From: an uncultured Campylobacter sp.
Lineage (GTDB): Bacteria; Campylobacterota; Campylobacteria; Campylobacterales; Campylobacteraceae
Assembly: GCF_938045595.1 (NCBI RefSeq)
Contig: NZ_CALIBB010000048.1
Location: forward strand, 1 to 19,910
Length of the DNA stretch: 19,910 nt
Direction: 5' to 3'
The translations under genes and the position numbers were made by a program. A model generated the notes under the pieces. The model ran no database searches and was not told the DNA's origin. It saw only the letters and a list, made by a program, of their open reading frames with translations. Positions 1 through 7,271 of this stretch are shown piece by piece (position 1 is the stretch's first letter; each line of letters opens with the position of its first letter).

Positions 1-134
1 ATTTTAAAAAACGCGTTCGCTAAAAGGCTAAAACTACTAGGACTTAAGAGTTAAGAAAGCAGGTTCGGCTCGGTGCGAAACAGAATTGTGATTATACAAG
101 AGCGATGCTTAAAGGGGGCTGAATAAAAAAGATT
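1..134. other. spacer downstream of selD
   Basis: This stretch lies beyond the selD stop codon. I see no start codon with a ribosome-binding site leading into a convincing gene and no tRNA that folds. The only local structure is a short perfect hairpin, CTTAA-GAG-TTAAG, near position 43-55. A neighbouring gene may begin or end outside the window. Confidence 0.5.
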
Positions 135-1157
135 TTAAACTAAATAAATTTTATGTTCGGAGTGCCCTACTACTTCGCCGACGATAGCGCTACTAGCGTA
201 GCCTGCGTTTTTTAAATTTACAAGCGCTCGCGCCGCGTCCTTTTCCGCTACGGCAAGCAGAAGTCCGCCGCTGGTTTGTGCGTCGCAAAGCGTTATGTCC
301 GGCTCGGAATCGACGCCCGGTGCGATAAATTTTAAATTCTTATAGCTTCCGGCGGGGATCAGCCCCTCATCAAGGCATCTGAGGGCGCTTTTTAGAAGCG
401 GGATTTTGCTAGGATAAATTTTAAAACTCACGCTCCCGTTTATCATTTCAAGCGCGTGTCCGAGCAGCCCAAAGCCCGTTACGTCCGTTGCGGCATGTAT
501 TTTTAAACCCGCTAGCGCGCCCACGGCATAAAAATTTAGCAAAATCATGCTCTCTATCGCGTCACGAAATTCTTCAAATTTAAGAAATTTCGCCTTAATA
601 GCCGTAGCGATAATGCCCGTACCGAGAGGTTTTGTTAGGATCAGTAGGTCGCCTTCGTGCGCTGTATTATTACTCCAAAATTTACGCGGATTCACGCGCC
701 CCGTGACGCTAAGTCCGTAATAAATTTCGGGGGTAGAGATGGTGTGACCGCCCACCAAAACCCCTCCGCACTCTTTGATCTTGTCTTTGCCGCCGCGCAG
801 AATTTCGCGCAGAATTTCATTTGAGAAATGGCAATCGTCAAAACCCACGATATTTAGGGCATTTATCACTTCGCCGCCCATCGCAAATACGTCGCTTAGG
901 GAGTTTGCCGCCGCGATCTGTCCGAAGATAAACGGATCGTCCACCAAAGGGGTGATAAAATCGAGTGTCTGCACGAGCGCAAGATCGTCGCTTATGCGAA
1001 ATACGCTCGCATCTTCATTGCTGCAGATGGATGAAAGCAGGCTCGCATTAGGCTCGATTAAATTTCCAAGATTTTCGGTTAGACCCGCCGGGTCAAGCTT
1101 GGCGGCTCAACCGGCGGCTGCAATAAATTTTGTGAGGTTAAAATCTCTGTAAATCAT
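135..1157 (-). CDS. selD: selenide, water dikinase SelD (itself a selenoprotein)
   Basis: SelD makes selenophosphate from selenide and ATP, the selenium donor for selenocysteine tRNA. The gene reads from ATG (1157-1155) through an in-frame TGA at codon 17 (1107-1109) to TAA at 135, giving 340 residues counting Sec. The TGA falls inside GUAAK, exactly where the catalytic Cys or Sec and its Lys sit in the family (GCGCK in E. coli), so I read it as Sec17, not a stop. The rest is typical: DFITPLVDDPF, ANSLSDVFAMGG, GGHTI and the C-terminal DAQTSGGLL. Its ATG overlaps the yedF stop by four bases (ATGA), so translation is probably coupled. Ignoring the TGA would wrongly start the gene at about 974. 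Sec-containing SelD is known in Campylobacter; the Sec reading here is inferred from the motif and the hairpin after it. Confidence 0.95.
1082..1109 (-). promoter_or_regulatory. Sec codon and candidate bacterial SECIS hairpin in selD
   Basis: On the minus strand the UGA (1109-1107) is followed after 12 nt by a perfect hairpin: GACCC, loop GGC, GGGTC (1094-1082). An alternative pairing, CCGCC with GGCGG, is also possible. Bacterial SECIS elements are hairpins in the coding region just downstream of UGA with G in the apical loop, and this fits in position and loop. SelB binding is inferred. Confidence 0.65.
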
Positions 1158-1750
1158 AGCTTGATTGCTTCGTATTTTGATAGGACGTCCATGATTTCGT
1201 ATGCATTTGAAATCTCGCCGATCGCGAGCTTATCGACCAGTTTGTAGCCCTCTAGACAGCTTCCGCAGCTTAAAATTTCAGCTCCCGCTTCGTTTAGCTT
1301 TTTAATCGCCTCAAAGCATTCGTGGCCGCGGTTGGTGGTTATGCGCACGGCGTTGTTTACGCAGATCACTTTCACTGGCTTTTCGTCTAAGCTTAGCGCT
1401 GCGCCTAAAAATTTAGCAAGCAGGCTTTTTCCGATCGGGCCGCTTCCGCACTGCTCCTCGTTTAGGAATATCACCTTGCCTCTTTTTGGCACCGTGATGT
1501 CACAATAAATATCGTCGATATTTTCATCTTTCAGCTCGTCCGTTTTTACGGTTTTTATAAGCGTATCGGCGCCCGCTTGTGAAATTTGCGCCTCAAAGCC
1601 GTTTTTAGCCAAAAAGCGCTTTATGTTTTCGCGCGGCGCTACGTCGTTTACTAAAATTTCTAAATTCTCTCCGATTTTTAATTCGCCGAGGGCTTTTTTA
1701 GTACGTAAAAGCGGCTCCGGGCAATTTAAATTGCGACAATCTAGTTGCAT
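1154..1750 (-). CDS. yedF: selenium metabolism protein YedF (TusA-like plus DsrE-like)
   Basis: This 198-aa protein is a two-domain sulfur/selenium-handling protein. Residues 1-70 are a TusA/SirA-like domain starting MQLDCRNLNCPEPL, with Cys10 in the CPxP motif that carries persulfide or perselenide in TusA. Residues from about 85 form a DsrE-like domain with a CGSC pair (Cys162, Cys165) near the end. The family regularly sits beside selD and is thought to help deliver selenium, though its exact reaction is not settled. The start is ATG at 1750 behind an AAGGA site; the stop overlaps the selD start, so the two genes are an operon. It lies 84 nt downstream of fdhC, with two hairpins between them. 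Confidence 0.88.
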   Translation of the reverse strand: MQLDCRNLNCPEPLLRTKKALGELKIGENLEILVNDVAPRENIKRFLAKNGFEAQISQAGADTLIKTVKTDELKDENIDDIYCDITVPKRGKVIFLNEEQCGSGPIGKSLLAKFLGAALSLDEKPVKVICVNNAVRITTNRGHECFEAIKKLNEAGAEILSCGSCLEGYKLVDKLAIGEISNAYEIMDVLSKYEAIKL

Positions 1751-1760
1751 ATGTAATCCT

Positions 1761-1820
1761 TAAAAATAAAATTCTTTGAACCTCAAAGCTAATGCGAGCC
1801 GCACGCAAGCAGGCCCGCAT
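1761..1820 (-). terminator. tandem hairpins after fdhC, terminator or attenuator ahead of yedF
   Basis: Reading the minus strand, a 9-bp stem (ATGCGGGCC with GGCTCGCAT, one G-U pair, 11-nt loop; 1820-1792) is followed by a perfect 6-bp hairpin, CTTTGA-GGT-TCAAAG (1788-1774), and then a T-rich run, AATTTTATTTTTA (1773-1761). The second hairpin plus T-run has the form of an intrinsic terminator. The yedF start is only about 10 nt further on, so partial readthrough into yedF-selD is possible. Confidence 0.5.
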
Positions 1821-1834
1821 AAAATTTACCCAAG

Positions 1835-2794
1835 TTATAAGCGCGGGTACTTCGCTTCAAATTGCGATTTAGCGATCTGCCCTTTATCGAGCAGCTCGCG
1901 ATACCAGTAGTGGTGAAGTACGTAAACTTCCTCCTCCGGCTTGTGTCCGTCGATCATCGAGTGAATGGCACCGCTGATCGCAAAGACTGCCATATAGATA
2001 TGCACAAGCAAAAATACCGCGCAGACCGCACCCAAAAGGTTATGGATAATTGCGCTTGCTCTTAAAATTTCGATCTGGCTCATACCTAGCGCGCTTCTCA
2101 TCTCAGGGATATTGTAATCTAAGAAAAACATCGATGCGCCCGTGGCTATCATCACTATGCCGCCTAAAGTCGCGACCCAAAACCACGCTTTTTGGCCGGC
2201 GTTAAATTTACCCGCGGGAATCGTGCGCTTCTTTTTGCTTAGATAACCGCCCACGATCATCATCCATCTGATATCGTAAGCTCGCGGTAGCATACGCCAA
2301 AACCATGTCACTAGCATAGGCATAACGGCGATCGCAAAGGCTATCGTAGCTAGTCCGTGAGCGTTTTTACAAAATCTCACGAAAGCGCCACCGCCGAATT
2401 CTTCGCCAAACATCATAATTAAGCCGGTAGGAACCAAGATCGCCCATGCGACGGCCGCTACAAGATGGTATAGTCGCTCAAATTTATTAAATGCATAGAT
2501 CGGCTTGCCCGCGTGATGATCGAAGTGCTTCGGTCCTATGATCGCGTAGTGCCCAATAAAAGCTATGATTACGCCCAAAACCGCACCCAGCGCCAACCAA
2601 GCAAAAAAGCCCGAGCTTTGCAGATGTCCTTGAAATTGCAGAAAAATCGGACCGAAGCCATTGCCGTAGCTATCGATGTTTTCAAGCCTTGCATTGCCCC
2701 AAACATCGCTATTTCCCTGCACGATATCGGCATATTTTTTCTCTTCGGCCTGCGCATAAATACAGGCGAAAAGCGCGAGAAACAATCTTTTCAT
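1835..2794 (-). CDS. fdhC: formate dehydrogenase cytochrome b subunit (gamma)
   Basis: This 319-aa inner-membrane subunit passes electrons from periplasmic formate dehydrogenase to menaquinone. It begins with a signal-like stretch (MKRLFLALFACIYAQA, likely cut before EEKK), then a periplasmic stretch and membrane segments near 61-85, 107-129, 145-166, 203-225 and 246-275. Histidines placed to bind two b hemes are His110, His146, His251 and His265, as in FdnI/FdoI. The start is ATG with AAGGA seven bases upstream, and a perfect TATAAT lies just before it. Catalytic fdhA and fdhB do not adjoin it: nspC is upstream and yedF-selD downstream. Linkage to selD suggests the partner enzyme contains Sec, as formate dehydrogenases of this genus do. 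A cytochrome b for another molybdoenzyme is possible but less likely. Confidence 0.88.
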   Translation of the reverse strand: MKRLFLALFACIYAQAEEKKYADIVQGNSDVWGNARLENIDSYGNGFGPIFLQFQGHLQSSGFFAWLALGAVLGVIIAFIGHYAIIGPKHFDHHAGKPIYAFNKFERLYHLVAAVAWAILVPTGLIMMFGEEFGGGAFVRFCKNAHGLATIAFAIAVMPMLVTWFWRMLPRAYDIRWMMIVGGYLSKKKRTIPAGKFNAGQKAWFWVATLGGIVMIATGASMFFLDYNIPEMRSALGMSQIEILRASAIIHNLLGAVCAVFLLVHIYMAVFAISGAIHSMIDGHKPEEEVYVLHHYWYRELLDKGQIAKSQFEAKYPRL

Positions 2795-2823
2795 GGATTT
2801 CCTTAGATATAAAATTCGGACCG

Positions 2824-2829
2824 ATTATA
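2824..2829 (-). promoter_or_regulatory. -10 box for fdhC
   Basis: A perfect TATAAT on the minus strand lies about 30 nt ahead of the fdhC start, with T- and A-rich runs upstream in place of a -35 box, the usual vegetative promoter form in Campylobacter. It implies fdhC is transcribed independently of nspC. Confidence 0.6.
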
Positions 2830-2889
2830 TCATTTTTTGCAAAAAATTTTCTTACAAAGCAAAATTACATTTTTGCATTAAGTGCGGCG

Positions 2890-4044
2890 CTAGTTTCGCC
2901 GCGCATATTCGTCGTAGCCGAATTTTTTGATTGCCAAAACCTCTCCGCGCTCGTCCGCTAAGACGAGATCAGGCAGCTTGATGCCGTTAAAAGTCGTGTT
3001 TTTTACGATCGTGTAGTGGATCTGATCCTCGAAAATCACCCGATCGCCGATGTTTAGCGGCGCGTCAAATTTATACTCGGGCTGCCCGCTCTCAAGCCCA
3101 ACGATGTCGCCTGCGAGGCAGGTATTGCCACCGAAGCGATAGCTAAATTTACCGCTCTCGCTCTCGCCGCGTACCGCAGGACGATACGGCATCAGCACGG
3201 TATCGGGCATATGAGCTTCAGCGGAAGCGTCTAAAATAGCGATTTTAGCGCCATTTTCTACTATATCAAGCACGCTAGCGACCAAATACCCGCACTCCCA
3301 GCCGACCGCCTCGCCCGGCTCGAGATAAATTTCGACTCCATATTTCTCGCGAAATTTTTTAATCAAATCTATCAGCAGCTCCACGTCGTAACCTGCGCGC
3401 GTGATATGATGACCGCCGCCGAAATTTAGCCACTTTAGGGCTCTAAAATACTTGTCGAATTTCGCCTCGAAAACCTCGAGCACCCGCTCTAGGCTCTGAG
3501 CACTCTCTTCGCACAGCGCGTGAAAGTGTAGCCCAGAGATGCCGCGCAAAAACTCGCCGTCTTGCAAGATCGCCCGCTGTAGCGCTTCAAGGCTCATCCC
3601 GAGCCTGCTAAAGCTACCGCACGGATTGTAAGCGTCTTTGGGCGCGAAGGAGGTCTGCGGATTTATCCGCAAGCCGCACGATGCTCCCGCAGCAAGCGCC
3701 TTTGCGCGATATTTTTGCCACTGCGCGGCGCTATTGAACACGACGTGGTTTGAAATTTCTAAAATTTCATCCAAATCGTCCTCTTTGAACGCGGGCGAGT
3801 ATGTGTGGATTTCGCCGTTTTTAATAAATTCCGCGGCGAATTTCGCCTCATGTAGGCCGCTGCAAGTAGCGCCCCAGAGGTATTTGCCAACGTAGGGCAT
3901 CGCGAAGCTAAACGCAAAGCCTTTTAGCGCGCACAGAATTTTTGCTCCGCTTCGCTCGCCTACGCCGCGTAAAATTTCTAAATTTTTTACCAGTTTTTGC
4001 TCCTCGCATACGTAAGCGGGAGTCGAAATTTCATCGATTTTCAT
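2890..4044 (-). CDS. nspC: carboxynorspermidine decarboxylase NspC
   Basis: This 384-aa PLP enzyme decarboxylates carboxynorspermidine or carboxyspermidine, the last step of the alternative spermidine route used by Campylobacter. It belongs to the fold-type III (alanine-racemase-like) decarboxylases. Lys41 in ALKGF is the expected PLP lysine; other family signatures are GLRINPQ, GLHFHALCE, LNFGGGHHITRAGYD, YLEPGEA and GGNTCLAGD near the C-terminus, whose Cys is the catalytic residue of the second half-site. The start is ATG at 4044 behind AGGA. The partner carboxynorspermidine synthase is not in the window. nspC diverges from moaD across an 87-bp spacer that probably holds both promoters. Nothing links it functionally to the formate genes beside it. 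Confidence 0.93.
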   Translation of the reverse strand: MKIDEISTPAYVCEEQKLVKNLEILRGVGERSGAKILCALKGFAFSFAMPYVGKYLWGATCSGLHEAKFAAEFIKNGEIHTYSPAFKEDDLDEILEISNHVVFNSAAQWQKYRAKALAAGASCGLRINPQTSFAPKDAYNPCGSFSRLGMSLEALQRAILQDGEFLRGISGLHFHALCEESAQSLERVLEVFEAKFDKYFRALKWLNFGGGHHITRAGYDVELLIDLIKKFREKYGVEIYLEPGEAVGWECGYLVASVLDIVENGAKIAILDASAEAHMPDTVLMPYRPAVRGESESGKFSYRFGGNTCLAGDIVGLESGQPEYKFDAPLNIGDRVIFEDQIHYTIVKNTTFNGIKLPDLVLADERGEVLAIKKFGYDEYARRN

Positions 4045-4099
4045 CGTTTTTCCTCATTAAATTTTTACGCAATTATATAAAATTTTATGAATTTTTGGT

Positions 4100-4105
4100 T
4101 AAAAT
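4100..4105 (+). promoter_or_regulatory. -10 box for moaD-moaE
   Basis: TAAAAT lies about 27 nt before the moaD ATG, preceded by TTTTTGGT, matching the T-rich promoter style of the genus. An AAGGA-type site (around 4122-4126) precedes the start codon. Confidence 0.45.
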
Positions 4106-4131
4106 AGCCCAATCTTTAAAAAAGGATAAAA

Positions 4132-4353
4132 ATGGTAGAGGTAGAATTTTTAGGGCCGATCGGGCGCGAGCCCCTGCGCCTAAACGCAAACTCCTTGCAG
4201 GAGGTAAAAGCGGAGCTGCAAAAGGACGAAAGTCTGCGGGAGTGGCTCGCAAACTGCGCCGTAGCGGTAAACGATAAAATGATTTATGATGCGAATTTCG
4301 CGCTCAAATCCGGCGATCGCGTGAGCCTTCTGCCTCCCGTTTGCGGCGGCTAA
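4132..4353 (+). CDS. moaD: molybdopterin synthase small subunit MoaD
   Basis: MoaD is a ubiquitin-fold sulfur carrier; its C-terminal glycine is thiocarboxylated and gives sulfur to precursor Z to make molybdopterin. The product is 73 aa, a normal length, and ends LLPPVCGG with the essential terminal Gly-Gly. The start at 4132 follows AAGGATAAAA. moaE begins 15 nt after its stop, so the two subunits are co-expressed. Formate dehydrogenase needs this cofactor, which fits fdhC and the selenium genes across the divergent nspC. Confidence 0.92.
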   Translation: MVEVEFLGPIGREPLRLNANSLQEVKAELQKDESLREWLANCAVAVNDKMIYDANFALKSGDRVSLLPPVCGG

Positions 4354-4368
4354 GCTTAGGAGGCGGCG

Positions 4369-4878
4369 ATGAACGAGGCTAAATTTAATCCGGAAATTTT
4401 AAGCGGGATCAAGCCTGAAATTTATGAGGGTAGCTTGAACGTGAACGCGATTTTATCGCGCTGGTACGCTAAATTTAAGGACGTAAATTGCGGCGCGTTT
4501 ATCACCTTCGTAGGCATCGTGCGCGAAGAGGGCGGCATCTGCGCGCTGAGCTTCGATATATACGAGCCGATTTTGCGGACTTGGTTTGAAGCGTGGCAGC
4601 AAAAGGCCGCGGCACAGGGCGCATTCGTGCTTTTTGCACATTCAAAAGGCGATGTGCCGATCCACGAAAGCTCCTACGTCGCAGGCATCGTAAGCCCGCA
4701 GCGCAAGGTCGCTCTGGCGCTAATAAACGAGTTTGTGGAGGATTTCAAGGCGGCCGCGCCAATCTGGAAATACGACGTAAAGGGCGGCAAAATCGAGGGC
4801 GGCAAAGTAGTAGGCGGGAAGAGGTTCTACGCGGCGGATCGCTCGCAGAAAGTAAAAGGCGCAGGGCTTTTGAGCTAA
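4369..4878 (+). CDS. moaE: molybdopterin synthase catalytic subunit MoaE
   Basis: MoaE forms the heterotetrameric molybdopterin synthase with MoaD and carries the active-site lysines. The product is 169 aa, a little longer than E. coli MoaE because of about 15 extra N-terminal residues. Visible signatures are GAFITFVGIVRE, YEPILRTWFEAW, AHSKGDVPI and FKAAAPIWK, where Lys127 and Lys134 match the catalytic lysines of E. coli. The start ATG has AGGAGG-like bases (TTAGGAGGCGG) immediately upstream. Downstream is a gene-free stretch, so this ends the operon. Confidence 0.93.
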   Translation: MNEAKFNPEILSGIKPEIYEGSLNVNAILSRWYAKFKDVNCGAFITFVGIVREEGGICALSFDIYEPILRTWFEAWQQKAAAQGAFVLFAHSKGDVPIHESSYVAGIVSPQRKVALALINEFVEDFKAAAPIWKYDVKGGKIEGGKVVGGKRFYAADRSQKVKGAGLLS

Positions 4879-4903
4879 ATTTAAAAGCACGCGCTGTTTT
4901 AGC
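4874..4903 (+). terminator. possible terminator hairpin at the end of moaE
   Basis: GCTAAA at the moaE stop codon pairs with TTTAGC at 4898-4903, enclosing further partial pairing (AAAAGC with GCTGTTTT). No clean T-run follows, so this is only a candidate. Confidence 0.25.
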
Positions 4904-5171
4904 CCCACAGGTTTGCTTCAATTCAATTAAATTTAATCAAAACGGCTATTACACCAACAATCAAAATTCCGCGTAGAGATACTGCAGAATTTCAAAATAA
5001 AGATTTTGTGTAAATTTAGCGGCTGAGGCTAAATTTAAAGCTCAAAATTTCAATCCAACTCCGTGCCCGCGCTCCGATAAGCATGGCAAGCGAGAACTAA
5101 AATTTCAAGTCTAAATTTATAGCAAATTTAATCAATCCAGTCGATGTGCTGCACAGCAAATAAAATGGCGC

Positions 5172-5290
5172 TATAATCGTCTTGTAAACCCGCGCAGCAT
5201 AAAATAAAATTTAAACCCAATTTCGCGCGCCGTATCCGTGAGCACAAATGAAACGCAGTGCGATGAAATTTTAAAATTTCATCGCAAATA
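5172..5290 (+). ncRNA. candidate small RNA (promoter plus hairpin)
   Basis: A perfect TATAAT (5172-5177) on the plus strand is not followed by any gene. About 80 nt later comes a perfect 26-bp palindrome (5260-5285) that would form a 13-bp hairpin. A transcript from about 5184 to 5290 would be roughly 105 nt. There is no T-run after the hairpin, so termination is uncertain, and the -10 box could be chance. Confidence 0.25.
5260..5285. repeat. perfect 26-bp palindrome, possible bidirectional terminator
   Basis: GCGATGAAATTTT is followed directly by its exact reverse complement. It lies 28 nt beyond the stop codon of the minus-strand ATPase gene and between two convergent transcription units, the right place for a terminator serving both strands, although neither strand has a U-tract after it. 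Its core is the AAATTT-rich word common throughout this window. Confidence 0.5.
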
Positions 5291-5313
5291 TAACCATCTC
5301 TGCTAAGCGGCGA

Positions 5314-7116
5314 CTAAAATTTAAACACGTCCTTAGCTTCAGCGATGCGCTCGCCAAGGTTCGTAGCGGTATCTTCGCCACTTGCTGCGCACCTAAAGAT
5401 CGGCTCAAGCACCTCAGCAAAAAAGCCGTTTAGCCCCTCTTGCATGATCTGCGCATTGTTTTGATAGCGCGCTAGCCCCATAAATATGCCATGTCCGATC
5501 GTGCCGAGGCCCTTTGCCTCATCGGCAATAAATTTATTCAGCACCTTGCAAACCGCAACGACCGCGCTTGCGTTTACGATCTCGCGATCCCTTAAATAAT
5601 CCTCAAGCGCGCCGTAATCGCACTCGCATCTGATCCATCTAAACGCCTTCGCAATCGACGGCGAAACACATTTGTGCTCATTTAGAGTGCATAGGACGTA
5701 TAAATTTTTAGGCACCGCGAAATATGAGCGGCCATCCTTTAAAACGACGCTAGCGCGCGCTTTTTCGCCCTCTTCAAAGCCGTCGATTACATGGGAGTTT
5801 TTCGTGCGGATCAGCGAAAGCTCGTCTTCCTCGTCGTAGCGACGATCTAAAAGCACCGCAGCCTCGCCTAAAATTTTATCCAAGCTCGCGGCACTTACAT
5901 TGTCGATCAGAAAATAATACTCGCCCTTCGGATCGTTTAGCGCCTCTTTGCAAAGCACCTTAAACTCGCCGTCGATGAAGCTTTCGCCGTAAAATCCGTC
6001 TATAAAATCGCGGTATTCGAATCCTTCGTGCAGGCAAACGTAGCGGAAATTTTTCGCCGCAAGCTTCTTTTCGGTGATCAAAGATCGTAATCTGCGGGTC
6101 TTGCCGGTGCCGATCGCGCCGTAAAATATCGTATTTTTTGCGACCTCTTCACTTTTGTAGTTTTTGACGTATTCAAAAAATAGCGAGGAGTACACGATCC
6201 TAGCCGCACCCACGACATCCTGAGGATACGGGGTAAATTCCGCGATAAATCGCGAACTTAACTCGTAGAAGTCTTCGAAAATTTCAACCTTTTCGTCGTA
6301 GAGCAAGGATAAAATTTGCGCGGTTTCATCGCGATAAACGAGCGTCGGAAACTCATCGTTGCACTGCGCAAATATGCTAGCTAGCAGATAGAGCTTTTCG
6401 CGCGAAATTTGCGCAAAATCGCCGCCCTCGGCAAGTCCTAAATTTAGCATCCCGTCATCGCTTAGGTAGCTATCGATCAGATAGAAATTATCGGCATTTA
6501 TCGCGGATTTTAAAAATTCCATCAGCACGAAGGGCTGATTATGCAGCGCGACGTCGAAAAAATCGATCGCCAAAGCGCTGTCCACCGCCGTAAGAAGTCT
6601 GTAAAGCTCGTCGTAGAAATTGACTAGCTTTTGTTTAAAAATATCGCGCGCGGTGCGCTCCTGCGAATAGCTATTGAAATTTTTGACGATATTTTCGATA
6701 AAAACATAAAGCGAGACGATGTTTTTATCCTCGCCGCTAAGCACGCTATCTACGCTTTTTACGGCATTTTTAGGAAACAGCTCCTTTTTGCCGACGATAC
6801 GGTCTTTGAAAGCGAAATCATAATAAAACGCGCTGATATTGGGATCAAAAAACTGATCCATAAAGAAATACTCGGCGTGCGCAAACTTCTCGCCCAAAGA
6901 TAAAATTTTGCAGCTTCTAAGATTGCCGTCGCTGAGATTTATATATAAAGTTTGCAAAAACTCGCTCTCGGTCTCATCAAAGCTTACGAGGCAGCGCTTG
7001 ATCTCGCCTAAATACTTTGAAATCGCGGTTTGTTTTTTAAGCCAGAATTGGTTTTTGTTGTGATTTTTCCAGCTGGCGACCAGCGACTCTATCTTTTCCT
7101 TGCTAAAATCTTGCAT
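5314..7116 (-). CDS. McrB-like AAA+ ATPase with degenerate Walker B, function unknown
   Basis: The product is 600 aa. Residues 1-320 are mostly helical and match no family I recognise. Residues 325-500 are an AAA+ module of the McrB/AAA_5 type: Walker A GAIGTGKT (333-340), the McrB-like stretch CLHEGFEYRDFIDGF (361-375), Walker B YYFLIDN (400-406), a following DKILGEAAVLLD like McrB's SKIFGEL, and a sensor region VLCTLNE (474-480) then AKAFRWIR. The usual catalytic Glu after the Walker B Asp is Asn406, and the NR of the family's DEINR is missing, so hydrolysis may be weak. No McrC nuclease is adjacent. The start is ATG at 7116 behind AAGGA, with its own TACAAT box at 7146-7151. It may be a regulatory or remodelling ATPase, or a remnant of a defence system. 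Family assignment is good; function is not known. Confidence 0.7.
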   Translation of the reverse strand: MQDFSKEKIESLVASWKNHNKNQFWLKKQTAISKYLGEIKRCLVSFDETESEFLQTLYINLSDGNLRSCKILSLGEKFAHAEYFFMDQFFDPNISAFYYDFAFKDRIVGKKELFPKNAVKSVDSVLSGEDKNIVSLYVFIENIVKNFNSYSQERTARDIFKQKLVNFYDELYRLLTAVDSALAIDFFDVALHNQPFVLMEFLKSAINADNFYLIDSYLSDDGMLNLGLAEGGDFAQISREKLYLLASIFAQCNDEFPTLVYRDETAQILSLLYDEKVEIFEDFYELSSRFIAEFTPYPQDVVGAARIVYSSLFFEYVKNYKSEEVAKNTIFYGAIGTGKTRRLRSLITEKKLAAKNFRYVCLHEGFEYRDFIDGFYGESFIDGEFKVLCKEALNDPKGEYYFLIDNVSAASLDKILGEAAVLLDRRYDEEDELSLIRTKNSHVIDGFEEGEKARASVVLKDGRSYFAVPKNLYVLCTLNEHKCVSPSIAKAFRWIRCECDYGALEDYLRDREIVNASAVVAVCKVLNKFIADEAKGLGTIGHGIFMGLARYQNNAQIMQEGLNGFFAEVLEPIFRCAASGEDTATNLGERIAEAKDVFKF

Positions 7117-7145
7117 GACTCATCCTTGAAAGATTAAAATTGTGT

Positions 7146-7151
7146 ATTGTA
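7146..7151 (-). promoter_or_regulatory. -10 box for the McrB-like ATPase gene
   Basis: TACAAT on the minus strand lies about 30 nt before the start codon, with AT-rich sequence (TTAATTATTTATTTAAATTC) upstream. It suggests the gene is transcribed apart from pcm. Confidence 0.45.
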
Positions 7152-7271
7152 CTTGAATTTAAATAAATAATTAATAAAACTCTGATCTTGCGACGGAGCG
7201 CGAAAGCAAATTTTATTAAATTTACGCGCCCGGGGGCGGTAGGAAATTTTAAAATTTACTGCGCGCTAGAT

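Larger units (their letters stand above)
4879..5313. other. 435-bp spacer between convergent moaE and the ATPase gene
   Basis: No open frame here has a ribosome-binding site and a plausible protein. The stretch holds many AAATTT words, a perfect TATAAT on the plus strand at 5172-5177 and a perfect 26-bp palindrome at 5260-5285, listed separately. Otherwise I see nothing. Confidence 0.6.

Noticed and set aside
1..134. tRNA-Sec or other tRNA near selD
   Set aside because: GGTTCGGCTC near 61-70 faintly resembles a T-arm, but no acceptor or other arms can be built around it.
4593..4976. 127-codon plus-strand frame across moaE
   Set aside because: A shadow of moaE: Arg/Gly-rich, out of frame, with no family match.
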